In this document: positions 13,931 to 21,342 of the stretch, piece by piece | Layout of the letters: each line of letters opens with the position of its first letter | How positions within the stretch are numbered: the stretch's first letter is position 1 | Assembly (NCBI GenBank): GCA_947629075.1 | Contig: CANRCI010000013.1 | Span: forward strand, 1-21,619 | DNA from: an uncultured Bacilli bacterium | GTDB taxonomy: Bacteria > Bacillota_I > Bacilli_A > RF39 > UBA660 | Reading direction: 5' to 3' | DNA length: 21,619 bases | Translations under genes and position numbers: made by a program | Notes under the pieces: generated by a model | Told to the model about the DNA's origin: nothing | Database searches by the model: none | Seen by the model: the letters and a program-made list of their open reading frames with translations, nothing else

Positions 13931-14776
13931 TTAGATATTTAAAATACGACTTACTAAATTTTCAGGATTTTTAACTAGTTCCTTACTGGTCGTTTTTTTA
14001 GTGTTCTTCTTACGCATATGTAAATCTTTTTCTAATACTTTACTAATATTTAGTGGAAGATCTTTTAAATACTCATCTATTTCTTCCTGAGTTAAGTAAG
14101 GAATCGGTTTGGTCAAATCGTCATAACTGTATATTCCTTCTCCAAAATCTAATAAGCGAATATCTTTACTACTATTCTTTATGAAAGAACGGCATAAAAA
14201 CTTGCCACTCGATCTTACAGTATAATCGATTAAATCTCCCATAACCCTCTCCATTTCTATTTCATCATGAAAATACCTATCACTAACACCAAATGGAAAA
14301 AGTATTTCTTGATTTTTTAGTTCAAATATACTTTTGTCAGTAGTTTTTACATCACTTTTAGCTTTTAGTTTTCGCTGTTCCAATCCATTCTCATCATAAA
14401 CGTTCTCTTCTAAAGTGGATACAATAGCGTTTTTACCAATCGTTGGGATGGTTTGAACATAACCAGTTACCTTGTAACTTACTATATTTTGCACATCTGA
14501 TTGGACTATTTGTCTCATGTATTTCTTATATCTCATATCAGAAGATATGTATTCATCAGTTCTCGTATATTGACCACTAGTAGTACTTATAGTTATAAGG
14601 CGATCGTCATCGACGATGGCGATGGCATTATTTAAAACGTCAAAGTTTAGCTTTTTACCAATTAAATCACTTACGATAAATTCTAAAGCTGGACTAGTAA
14701 TAACTCTTTTATCAATTCCAATTATTTCTAAGGCATCGCGAATAGTTTTTAAGTTGTTTACATCAATTTTGTTCAT
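13931..14776 (-). CDS. Unrecognised 281-aa protein
   Basis: I do not recognise this family. The protein looks soluble: no signal peptide and no membrane helix. The N-terminal half includes an Ile/Val-rich segment with acidic residues (NNAIAIVDDDRLITIST, 49-65). The middle part contains basic and acidic stretches with likely strands (about 100-165). Near 250-265 there is a Lys-rich stretch with Arg (LHMRKKNTKKTTSKE). It has a single Cys (195). The ATG at 14774-14776 has a strong GGAGG 6 nt upstream; a second GGAGG lies 18 nt further up with no start codon at a usable distance. It follows the greA terminator and shows no promoter of its own, so expression probably depends on read-through. A role near transcription or nucleic acids is only a guess. 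Confidence 0.75.
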   Translation of the reverse strand: MNKIDVNNLKTIRDALEIIGIDKRVITSPALEFIVSDLIGKKLNFDVLNNAIAIVDDDRLITISTTSGQYTRTDEYISSDMRYKKYMRQIVQSDVQNIVSYKVTGYVQTIPTIGKNAIVSTLEENVYDENGLEQRKLKAKSDVKTTDKSIFELKNQEILFPFGVSDRYFHDEIEMERVMGDLIDYTVRSSGKFLCRSFIKNSSKDIRLLDFGEGIYSYDDLTKPIPYLTQEEIDEYLKDLPLNISKVLEKDLHMRKKNTKKTTSKELVKNPENLVSRILNI

Positions 14777-14812
14777 AGTTATCCTCCTATTTTTTAGTAA
14801 CCTCCAATAGAT

Positions 14813-14834
14813 AAAAAAACAAGGTGTACACCTT
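14813..14834 (-). terminator. Intrinsic terminator of greA
   Basis: A palindrome, AAGGTGTACACCTT (14821-14834), is followed on the minus strand by a T-rich run (14813-14819). It begins at the greA stop codon. A perfect palindrome can also be a protein site, but the T-run and position favour a terminator. Confidence 0.8.
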
Positions 14835-15306
14835 ATTTTATTTCTGTTATTTCTATTTTATATACTCCGTTAGGACTTTCGACATCGACGATGTCTCCGA
14901 CTTTTTTATTAAGTAAAGCTTTAGCAATTGGACTTTCGTTAGAAATTTTACTTTCAAACGGGTCAGCTTCTTGGCTTCCAACAATCTTATATTCATCAGT
15001 TTCATCATCATCTTCATCGACATAACGGATAGCAACAGTTGATCCTAATTCTACTTTATCGGTGGATTTCTTCTCTATTATTTGGACATTTTCTAACATT
15101 TTTTCTATTTTTTTAATACGTCCTTCAATCTCTGCTTGATCATTTTTAGCTGCGTCATAATCGGCATTCTCACTCAAATCACCTAGAGCACGTGCTTCTT
15201 TTATAGCAATAATATTTTCGGGACGTTTAACATTAATCAATTCATCCAATTCTTTTTTTAGTTCTGCTAATCCCTCTTGTGTTAAATAAGTTTTTTTATC
15301 TTTCAT
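14833..15306 (-). CDS. greA: Transcript cleavage factor GreA
   Basis: This factor rescues backtracked RNA polymerase by stimulating RNA cleavage in its active site. The N-terminus KTYLTQEGLAELKKELDELI and the following RALGDLSENADYDAAKNDQ motif form the coiled coil; the acidic tip residues (D..ENADYD) are the catalytic end. The C-terminal FKBP-like domain shows VGSQEADPFESKISNESPIAKALLNKK-type sequence (split at family-conserved positions). Length (157 aa) is normal. The ATG has GAGGTG upstream. It has its own promoter and terminator. It ends the conserved Firmicutes block that begins with the IreB gene. Confidence 0.97.
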   Translation of the reverse strand: MKDKKTYLTQEGLAELKKELDELINVKRPENIIAIKEARALGDLSENADYDAAKNDQAEIEGRIKKIEKMLENVQIIEKKSTDKVELGSTVAIRYVDEDDDETDEYKIVGSQEADPFESKISNESPIAKALLNKKVGDIVDVESPNGVYKIEITEIK

Positions 15307-15340
15307 TTTTACGCACCTCTAAATAATAAATTTCTTACTA

Positions 15341-15369
15341 ATGATACTACAAACTTTAAAATTTGTCAA
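15341..15369 (-). promoter_or_regulatory. Promoter of greA
   Basis: On the minus strand, a perfect TTGACA (15364-15369), 17 nt, then TATCAT (15341-15346). The -35 begins 2 nt after the stop codon of the upstream dNTPase gene, which has no terminator of its own. Confidence 0.75.
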
Positions 15370-15370
15370 T

Positions 15371-16501
15371 CTATTTTACTTCTTCTAATAATTTTTTATA
15401 TTCCATCAGAAAGTAGTCATCAGTCATTCCTGCTAGATAATCTATGACTATTCTTTTATAATTATTACTATTTAAATACTTTTGATCCATAGTACTAGTA
15501 TATATTTTGATAATACTACTCTCTTCATTATCAGTTTCTAGATCATTTAAATATTTTTTATATAACATATTAAACCCATCGCGATAATATGTTATTTTTT
15601 CTTCATCATAGGCTTTATTATAGATATTTTGATAGTTGAACTCTTTAAGTTTAAACATGGCTTTGAACACTTCATCACTCATTTTGATATATGGCTTACC
15701 ATAACTATTTTTTACGATATCATCAATTATATTAGTGATTATTTTAGAATTATCATCACCTAGAATTTGAACGACATCTTTTGGTAAATCACTTCTCTTA
15801 AGAATTCCAATCATGATGGCGTCTTCGATATCACGACCGAGATAAGCAATAATATCACTTATTCTTACGACACAACCCTCTAATGTCATCGGACGATACT
15901 TTTTAGCTTTTTCGGCATCGTAATAGCTAGTCTCGTATTCTAGAAAAAATTCTTCTTTTGTCTTGGGTTGAGGTTTATAAATATTTTCTAGTATCTCACC
16001 GTTGTGGCACATAATGGCATCTAAAACTTGTAATGAGACATTTTTACCACGACCATCATTGTCGAGAACGAGAAAATTTCTCACACTCTGTATGTTATGC
16101 ATAAAGTTTTGATTTAGTTCACGTTTCGATATCTCATCTAAAAATTTTTCACCCAAATGCCCTAAAGGAGCATGACCTATATCGTGGCCTAAACTAGCAG
16201 CCTCAACTAAATCTTCATTTAAGTTTAACATGCGAGCAATAGTCCTAGCAATTTTACTGACAAACTGAACGTGAATCATACGCTTTGATATATGATCGTT
16301 ATTGAGGTAGGAAAAAACCTGAGTTTTATCGATATAACGCGAATAAGCCAGACTGTATATAATTCGATCGACATCGCGAAAGAATGGTGGCCTGTTATCG
16401 GTATCTTCTTCTCTAAGCCTTATAACTGATGTACTTTTACAAGCATATGGACTTAAATTTTCTTCCCTTTTTAAAAGATTTCTCTTTATTTCTTCTTCCA
16501 T
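15371..16501 (-). CDS. dgt: HD-domain dNTP triphosphohydrolase (dGTPase-like)
   Basis: This 376-aa protein should hydrolyse deoxynucleoside triphosphates to the nucleoside and triphosphate. The metal-binding HD set is clear: His77 in RMIHVQFVSKIART, then His106-Asp107 in AASLGHDIGHAPLGHLGEKF, and the later RISDIIAYLGRDIEDA motif. The N-terminal RPPFFRDVDRIIYSLAYSR matches the family, where a dNTP-binding arginine precedes the HD core. Length fits the bacterial dGTPase-like group. The ATG at 16499-16501 has GGAGG overlapping the trhP2 stop, 11 nt apart, so it is the last gene of trhP1-trhP2-dgt. In B. subtilis the uridine kinase gene udk occupies this slot. Which dNTP is preferred cannot be told. 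Confidence 0.88.
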   Translation of the reverse strand: MEEEIKRNLLKREENLSPYACKSTSVIRLREEDTDNRPPFFRDVDRIIYSLAYSRYIDKTQVFSYLNNDHISKRMIHVQFVSKIARTIARMLNLNEDLVEAASLGHDIGHAPLGHLGEKFLDEISKRELNQNFMHNIQSVRNFLVLDNDGRGKNVSLQVLDAIMCHNGEILENIYKPQPKTKEEFFLEYETSYYDAEKAKKYRPMTLEGCVVRISDIIAYLGRDIEDAIMIGILKRSDLPKDVVQILGDDNSKIITNIIDDIVKNSYGKPYIKMSDEVFKAMFKLKEFNYQNIYNKAYDEEKITYYRDGFNMLYKKYLNDLETDNEESSIIKIYTSTMDQKYLNSNNYKRIVIDYLAGMTDDYFLMEYKKLLEEVK

Positions 16502-16512
16502 TTTACTTCCTC

Positions 16513-17706
16513 CTAATCAATCTTTTTTCTAAGCATTGAATATGGGCTCAATTCAATTGGTAAGTCTACTTCAACTTTAATTATTTCTTCAGGGTGTCTA
16601 GCTGTATCAATCTCACAATCTAACTCGTTATACATCTTTTCTACCGTAAACTGATAGACATCGCCACTTGTGGTAAACAGTTCTACTTCGTCACCAACTT
16701 TAAAATAATTTCTTTCAATTAGAGTTAATATCTTTTTATCTTTATCGTAAGAAGTAGCAAGAGCTAGATAATCTTGATTGGACAACTCCTGTCTTCCCGT
16801 ATAATACTGATCAGTTTCATCAGCCTTTTTCACAAGATAATGACTACTAGTTTCGCGATTAGCAACACGAGCTAGAACTTTTTGTTCGTGCTCTAACATG
16901 TCATCATCTAAAGAATTATCGTAAATAGCATCGATTATTTTACGGTAACTTCCCACTACAGTAGCAAGATAGTAAAGAGAGCGCATTCGCCCTTCAATTT
17001 TTAGTGATCGCACATTGATATCTATTAAATCTTTAATGTATTTAGCAAGATTCAAATCTTTAGTTGCCATTGTAAATTTATCCTTTTTTCCACCATCGAT
17101 ATCAAAAGCAAAACGACATACTTGACTACAACCACCACGATTGGAATCGCGATTAGTAAAATAGTTAGATAAGACACAACGGCCACTGTAAAAGGTACAC
17201 ATTGCCCCGTGAATAAATACTTCGATATCCAAATTAATATCATCGATTATCTCTTTCATTTCTTTGATAGACACTTCACGAGCTAAAACGACACGATCTA
17301 CTCTTTCGTCTTTAAAATATTTAACACTAAGGGTATTAGTTGTAGAATTTTGGGTACTCAAATGGACTTCAACATCATAATTATCTTTTATGTGACTGAT
17401 GATAAAGGGATCACTTACAATAAAAGCATCAATTCCCGCATCGACCACTTCTTTAATATATTTATCAACTCCATCAATATCTTCGTTGTGAAAGACAATA
17501 TTTAGAGTGAGATAAACTTTTTTATTCAACTTGTGAGCAAACAGACAGGCTTCTTTAATTTCTTCAATACTAAAATTATTGGCATTCGCTCTTAAACTAT
17601 AATCTTTACCGCCGATATAAACGGCATCAGCCCCATATAAAAGAGTTACTTTTAAACGTTCTAAATCTCCAGCAGGAGATAATAATTCTATTTTTTTATT
17701 TCTCAT
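16513..17706 (-). CDS. trhP2: tRNA hydroxylation protein P, large subunit (U32 peptidase family, TrhP2/YrrO type)
   Basis: TrhP proteins make 5-hydroxyuridine at tRNA wobble position 34 using prephenate; the family was long labelled peptidase U32. The N-terminus IELLSPAGDLERLKVTLLYG and AVYIGG are typical. The cysteine motif runs HGAMCTFYSGRC...NRGGCSQVCRF with Cys170, 177, 193 and 197, the likely iron-sulfur ligands. The C-terminal part resembles the U32 beta-barrel. Length is 397 aa. The ATG (17704-17706) lies inside the end of trhP1 (11-nt overlap) with AAGGTG before it. The pair trhP1-trhP2 next to trmR gives the whole ho5U/mo5U pathway. The symbol rests on synteny with B. subtilis yrrN-yrrO. 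Confidence 0.88.
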   Translation of the reverse strand: MRNKKIELLSPAGDLERLKVTLLYGADAVYIGGKDYSLRANANNFSIEEIKEACLFAHKLNKKVYLTLNIVFHNEDIDGVDKYIKEVVDAGIDAFIVSDPFIISHIKDNYDVEVHLSTQNSTTNTLSVKYFKDERVDRVVLAREVSIKEMKEIIDDINLDIEVFIHGAMCTFYSGRCVLSNYFTNRDSNRGGCSQVCRFAFDIDGGKKDKFTMATKDLNLAKYIKDLIDINVRSLKIEGRMRSLYYLATVVGSYRKIIDAIYDNSLDDDMLEHEQKVLARVANRETSSHYLVKKADETDQYYTGRQELSNQDYLALATSYDKDKKILTLIERNYFKVGDEVELFTTSGDVYQFTVEKMYNELDCEIDTARHPEEIIKVEVDLPIELSPYSMLRKKID

Positions 17707-18532
17707 CTTTCTTCACCTTAAATATCGTTTTCTTAAATAAAAAGCCTGTGTAATCACCTATTAAAGAAGTTAACTGCTCTTCTCGATCTAAACCGTTCAT
17801 AACATCATTTACCATACTTATCAGTTTTTCTTTATCTTCCAAGTTAAATAAATTTATAACCGCATAGTCAATATTACTATCCGTTAGAAGTTTTACACCA
17901 TTTAAAATTTTACCGTAGAGAATACTAGTACCAGTTTCATCTTCTTTTATCAAATACTCTTCTTTTTCCTTAATCGTATGCATCTTGCCATCGAAAGGAA
18001 TTTGTTCGTTTTTAAAATAATTCGTTAAAAGACTTCTTCTCGTATGCGACATAATGGGATAACCAAAAGCTAAAGCAAAAGTTTTAGTCTTTGCCTTAGA
18101 ACATATCTCATTAATTTCATCAAGAGTTATTTCACTAGCTAAAAAGGCGTATTTAACTCCGTTTTGATAATAGTAATTACAAGTATTGTAATTGGTTACT
18201 AGATGGGTTTGATTCCAAACTAAATCGAGTTTTAAATGCAATTTTTTCTTTAGATAAAGGACTGCTAAATCGTAGAACAAAACACCATTTACCCCTATTT
18301 CATCTAACGATTTCAAGCTTTTCTCTAAATATTCTAACTCATCGTTAAATATATTCTTATTTATTGCGACAAAACATTCTTTATCGGGATATTTATCTTT
18401 TAATTTCTTTATTTCTTCAGAAGAAAGTTCCAAACAATAATTAGTCGATAATTTATCTAATCCAACGATATAAGCATCATATTTTTGTAATTCTAAGTCT
18501 TCAAGTTTCTCTGGAATTATAACTAACTTCAT
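17696..18532 (-). CDS. trhP1: tRNA hydroxylation protein P, small U32-family subunit (TrhP1/YrrN type)
   Basis: This 278-aa U32-family relative should act with the TrhP2 protein encoded next to it in wobble uridine hydroxylation. It shows the diverged U32 pattern: a barrel-like N-terminal half, then SEITLDEI and FALAFGYPIMSHTRRSLLTNYF, which matches the 'GY.PMM.SRR' segment of YrrN-type proteins. It lacks the four-Cys iron-sulfur motif of its partner, as expected. I chose the ATG at 18530-18532 (MKLVIIPE), with GGAGG 7 nt upstream; a TTG-start extension of four codons would overlap that site. It begins a transcription unit behind the trmR terminator, although in B. subtilis it is contiguous with yrrM. 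Confidence 0.83.
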   Translation of the reverse strand: MKLVIIPEKLEDLELQKYDAYIVGLDKLSTNYCLELSSEEIKKLKDKYPDKECFVAINKNIFNDELEYLEKSLKSLDEIGVNGVLFYDLAVLYLKKKLHLKLDLVWNQTHLVTNYNTCNYYYQNGVKYAFLASEITLDEINEICSKAKTKTFALAFGYPIMSHTRRSLLTNYFKNEQIPFDGKMHTIKEKEEYLIKEDETGTSILYGKILNGVKLLTDSNIDYAVINLFNLEDKEKLISMVNDVMNGLDREEQLTSLIGDYTGFLFKKTIFKVKKDEK

Positions 18533-18558
18533 ATATACCTCCAAACTTTTATTAGTGT

Positions 18559-18567
18559 ATTATAACA
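18559..18567 (-). promoter_or_regulatory. Extended -10 promoter of trhP1-trhP2-dgt
   Basis: The minus strand reads TGTTATAAT, with a perfect TATAAT (18559-18564) and the TGn extension; the -35 region is poor. The -10 is framed by GTGT and ACAC, a small inverted repeat. It lies directly behind the trmR terminator, about 20 nt before the start codon. Confidence 0.6.
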
Positions 18568-18573
18568 CATTAG

Positions 18574-18599
18574 AAAAAAATAGGAAGATTTCTCTTCCT
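18574..18599 (-). terminator. Intrinsic terminator after trmR
   Basis: On the minus strand, AGGAAGA and TCTTCCT form a 7-bp stem closed by a GAAA tetraloop, followed by a T-run (18574-18580). It lies 2 nt past the trmR stop and closes the IreB operon. Confidence 0.9.
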
Positions 18600-18601
18600 G
18601 T

Positions 18602-19195
18602 TTATCTCTTTTTAGTAACTGCTATACCATCACCAATTTCAAATATTTCTGTCTCATATCTAGGATTTTCTTTTAAAAAAGTATGGTATGCTTTTATCTT
18701 TTTAACTAAACCGCGAAGGTTACGATTTTTTATTTCGTGCTCTTCTTTTAGAACATATCCGTGAAAATACATATTATCTGTAATGATATGGCCATCTTCA
18801 TTTAAGTTCTTTTCAAAATGATTGAAAAAATTGATATTTTGACCTTTCGCAGCATCGATAAATATTAAGTCGAACTTCTCTTCGAGATTAACTTCTAAAG
18901 CATCTTTAAATAAAAGAGTAATGCGATCTTCTAGTTCAAATTCTTTAACATTCTTGACAGCCTCTAAATATCTCTCTTCATCGCGTTCGATACTTACTAT
19001 TTTAAGATTGGGATTACTAAGCGCCATCATAATAGCTGAGTAACCAATAGCAGTACCTATCTCCAAAACGGTTTCCGGCTTGTATTTTATCACAAAAGTA
19101 GTTAAGAAATCAATTCCTTGATCAACCATAATAGGAACATTATTATCTTTAGCATATTCCTTTAATTTTCTTATTTTTTGATGTATATTTACCAC
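18602..19195 (-). CDS. trmR: tRNA 5-hydroxyuridine methyltransferase TrmR (YrrM type)
   Basis: This class I SAM-dependent O-methyltransferase should convert ho5U34 into mo5U34. Motif I VLEIGTAIGYS, the acidic ribose-binding segment SIERDEERYLEAV, the metal/catalytic region IFIDAAKGQ and TDNMYFHGYV match the YrrM/COMT-like family. Length is about 197 aa. Start choice: AGGAGA is 10 nt before GTG at 19193-19195; a TTG three codons upstream is too close to that site. It overlaps the end of mltG by 7 nt. Its substrate is the product of the TrhP proteins encoded in the next unit, so the pathway is split over two transcripts. Confidence 0.87.
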   Translation of the reverse strand: MVNIHQKIRKLKEYAKDNNVPIMVDQGIDFLTTFVIKYKPETVLEIGTAIGYSAIMMALSNPNLKIVSIERDEERYLEAVKNVKEFELEDRITLLFKDALEVNLEEKFDLIFIDAAKGQNINFFNHFEKNLNEDGHIITDNMYFHGYVLKEEHEIKNRNLRGLVKKIKAYHTFLKENPRYETEIFEIGDGIAVTKKR

Positions 19196-20268
19196 GTTAT
19201 CCAATCTCCTTTAGCTTTGATCTCAGCTATTTTTTGTTGATGTTCACTATAAGTATTGCTGAAATATACCTTTCTATTCTTATCGGCTACAAAATAAAGA
19301 TATGTACTTTTAGCAGGAGCAATCGCTGCTTCAATACTCATTTTTGATGGAGCTGAGACAGGTCCAACTGGAAGACGTCCTTCCATACCACTTGCTCTTG
19401 TATTATAAGCATTCTTCATATCTAGTTCCGCTTTGGTCAAATCTCTTTCACTTTGATCAACTTTAGCTCCATAATAAGTAGTTACGTCGCTTCCCAAACT
19501 CATCTTACGATTTAGACGATTGTAGAATACTCCTGAAATTCCTTTACGATCTTCACTAGTTACTCCTTCAAGTTCAATGATCGATGCCAGTGTTAAAATC
19601 TGATGCGTAGTATAACCACTGCTTTCAATCGCCTTTCGATAAGGAGTTAAAATGCGATCTGTCTGACGAAGCATCTTCGCAAAGATATCCTCAACCGTTA
19701 CATCTTTATTGTCGAAATGGTAAGTATCAGGGAACAAATATCCCTCTAACTTATAATAGATATCTTTGTTCTTAACCTCTTCAGTTATAAACCAATATTT
19801 CTTAATAAGTGTATTCAAATAGACTTCATCGTTCATCTTCTTCAATACATCTTCATATTTATTATTAGTATTCTGACTGATTAGAGTAGCTACTTTTCTT
19901 GCATTTATTCCCTCTTTAAAAGTTATCCTAACTTCATCGGGATTATAATTGTTACCCTCAGTTAACATATCGATTATCTCTTCAAAAGTCATACTTTTCT
20001 TCATTTGATAAGTAGTTGCTTTTAAAGGATCGACATTGAACAAACGCAAGTAGATTAAGAAAAACTTCTCACTCTTAATCAAGCCCTGTTCTTTAAGTGT
20101 TTTAGCAATATCTCGACTACTTGAAGATGGTTCGATGACTACTTCAATCTCTTTGTCATCATCTTTATCAACTGGTGCCATATTGTATTTATAAGCAATG
20201 CCTAAAAATAAAAATAGAGCCAGAAGCATGCCGAATAAAAATATTGCTACGTTACGAAAAATCTTCAT
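19189..20268 (-). CDS. mltG: Endolytic peptidoglycan transglycosylase MltG
   Basis: This membrane-anchored lytic transglycosylase cleaves nascent glycan strands and sets their length. A single N-terminal helix (about 5-25) anchors it. A LysM-like domain follows (about 38-105), then the YceG catalytic domain with KLEGYLFPDTYHF and LTLASIIELEGV, whose first Glu (232) is the catalytic residue. Later motifs GVFYNRLNRKMSLGSD, YNTR and GLPVGPVSAPS-like sequence (here GRLPVGPVSAPS) are intact. Length (359 aa) is normal. ATG 20266-20268 chosen because GGAG lies 5 nt upstream; a GTG two codons earlier overlaps that site. It lies between yrzB and trmR, as in B. subtilis yrrL. Confidence 0.95.
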   Translation of the reverse strand: MKIFRNVAIFLFGMLLALFLFLGIAYKYNMAPVDKDDDKEIEVVIEPSSSSRDIAKTLKEQGLIKSEKFFLIYLRLFNVDPLKATTYQMKKSMTFEEIIDMLTEGNNYNPDEVRITFKEGINARKVATLISQNTNNKYEDVLKKMNDEVYLNTLIKKYWFITEEVKNKDIYYKLEGYLFPDTYHFDNKDVTVEDIFAKMLRQTDRILTPYRKAIESSGYTTHQILTLASIIELEGVTSEDRKGISGVFYNRLNRKMSLGSDVTTYYGAKVDQSERDLTKAELDMKNAYNTRASGMEGRLPVGPVSAPSKMSIEAAIAPAKSTYLYFVADKNRKVYFSNTYSEHQQKIAEIKAKGDWITW

Positions 20269-20283
20269 AAGCACTCCAACAAA

Positions 20284-20304
20284 TAACGAGCTTATTGCTC
20301 GTTA
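20284..20304 (-). other. Hairpin between yrzB and mltG
   Basis: TAACGAGC (20284-20291) and GCTCGTTA (20297-20304) form a perfect 8-bp stem with a 5-nt loop, which holds the yrzB stop codon. On the minus strand it is followed by ATTTGTTGG, too few T for a good terminator. It could tune mltG expression or protect an mRNA end; that role is inferred. Confidence 0.6.
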
Positions 20305-20591
20305 CTTTCTTCAGGATTAACTTTTTTTCTAATTTCTTCTTGAAGAGTATTTAGAATTGTCTCAATAATTTTCCATTCTTGTTCTGTTTCAATCGGATCT
20401 AGTTTAGGATTTTCTTGTTTTGGATCATAGATTGATGCAAAAACTTGAATATTTCCTTCTTCATCCTTAGTATTATCAGTATATACGATATAACTCTTAT
20501 TCGTTTCATCTGAATCGAATGTAAATAATATATCACAAACTATTTCTTTTCCCTCTTCATTAATTACTTTAAAAGTATTGTTCTCTAACAT
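20292..20591 (-). CDS. yrzB: DUF1292 protein (YrzB family)
   Basis: This small acidic protein has 99 aa. The DUF1292 pattern is visible: a conserved 'DEEGKE...' start (here NEEGKEIVCDILFTF), then KSYIVYTD, EVFASIYDP-like sequence (IQVFASIYDP), and a C-terminal segment DPIETEQEWKIIETIL. Its function is unknown in all bacteria that carry it. The ATG (20589-20591) has AAGGAG, overlapping the ruvX stop 3 nt away. Its place between ruvX and mltG is the conserved Firmicutes position. Confidence 0.9.
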   Translation of the reverse strand: MLENNTFKVINEEGKEIVCDILFTFDSDETNKSYIVYTDNTKDEEGNIQVFASIYDPKQENPKLDPIETEQEWKIIETILNTLQEEIRKKVNPEESNEQ

Positions 20592-20594
20592 TTT

Positions 20595-21014
20595 TTATTC
20601 TCCTTTATTCTTATCTAAATATGATTGCAAAATGATACTGGCAGCTACACTATCAATTACTTTTTTACGTTTCTTTCTTGAGGTATCATTAGAAATTAGC
20701 ATTTTTTCAGCTTCCAATGTCGTAAGACGTTCATCCATCAATTCGACTTCGACATTTAGATTTTTTTCTAACATCTCTTTAAACTTATAAGAAAGCTCTC
20801 CCTTCGGTCCAATAGTATTGTTCATGTTTTTAGGTAACCCTAAAATTATCTTGGAAACATCATACTGTTCTACTAGAGAAGCAACTTCTTTTACTAGACT
20901 GTTGTAATCTTCATCGTGTCTTATCACTTTTAAAGATGATGCAATCAAACCCGTTTGGTCACTGATGGCAACTCCTAGTGTTTTACTTCCTAAATCTAAA
21001 CCTAGATAACGCAT
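20595..21014 (-). CDS. ruvX: RuvX/YqgF RNase H-like nuclease
   Basis: This 139-aa protein of the RNase H fold is proposed to finish 16S rRNA 5' processing and/or act as a Holliday-junction resolvase. Catalytic features: GLDLGSKTLGVA with Asp7, ILGLPKNMNN...GP, then VELMDERLTT with the acidic pair, and the C-terminal DSVAASIILQSYL (Asp119). The ATG overlaps the stop of the IreB gene by one base (TAATG), suggesting coupled translation. The length is typical. Confidence 0.95.
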   Translation of the reverse strand: MRYLGLDLGSKTLGVAISDQTGLIASSLKVIRHDEDYNSLVKEVASLVEQYDVSKIILGLPKNMNNTIGPKGELSYKFKEMLEKNLNVEVELMDERLTTLEAEKMLISNDTSRKKRKKVIDSVAASIILQSYLDKNKGE

Positions 21015-21265
21015 TAATTTTTATCCATGTAGTCTCTTAATAAAACTTCAACAATTTTATTTCTCTCGACTGCTCTTATCTTTTTACGAGCATCTTTGTG
21101 AGATGAAATATAACCAGGATCTCCACTCATTATATAACCAATCAATTGATTAATCGGATTATAACCCCTCTCCTCTAAAATGTCATACACTTCTTTTAGA
21201 GTCGCTTTAATAAGTTCATCTTGAAATTCTTCAACATTGTAAACTGTAGTAGTACTATCTTTCAC
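21014..21265 (-). CDS. ireB: IreB-family regulatory protein (DUF965, YrzL type)
   Basis: This small soluble protein has 83 aa. In Enterococcus, IreB is phosphorylated on N-terminal Thr residues by the PASTA kinase IreK and affects cephalosporin resistance. Here residues 4-7 are Ser-Thr-Thr-Thr. The core motif ERGYNPINQLIGYIMSGDPGYI and KDARKKIR..ER..IVE.LL.DY match the family very well. The start is a GTG at 21263-21265 with GAGGTGG upstream. It is the first gene of the operon with ruvX, yrzB, mltG and trmR, linking a cell-wall-stress regulator to a wall enzyme. No kinase is in the window. Confidence 0.93.
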   Translation of the reverse strand: MKDSTTTVYNVEEFQDELIKATLKEVYDILEERGYNPINQLIGYIMSGDPGYISSHKDARKKIRAVERNKIVEVLLRDYMDKN

Positions 21266-21294
21266 TTAACCACCTCAATATCATTAACAAGTTT

Positions 21295-21323
21295 ATTTTA
21301 ACACTATTTTTATTTGTTTTCAA
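21295..21323 (-). promoter_or_regulatory. Promoter of the ireB-ruvX-yrzB-mltG-trmR operon
   Basis: On the minus strand, TTGAAA (21318-21323), 17 nt, then TAAAAT (21295-21300), preceded by TGT as in an extended -10. The boxes and spacing are identical to those of the hisS promoter. The gap 21266-21342 holds nothing else apart from the ribosome binding site. Confidence 0.75.
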
Positions 21324-21342
21324 CTTATAAGATTATCACTAG

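Noticed and set aside
14821..14834. Perfect palindrome AAGGTGTACACCTT as an operator
   Set aside because: It sits at the greA stop and is followed by a T-run, so a terminator is the simpler explanation.
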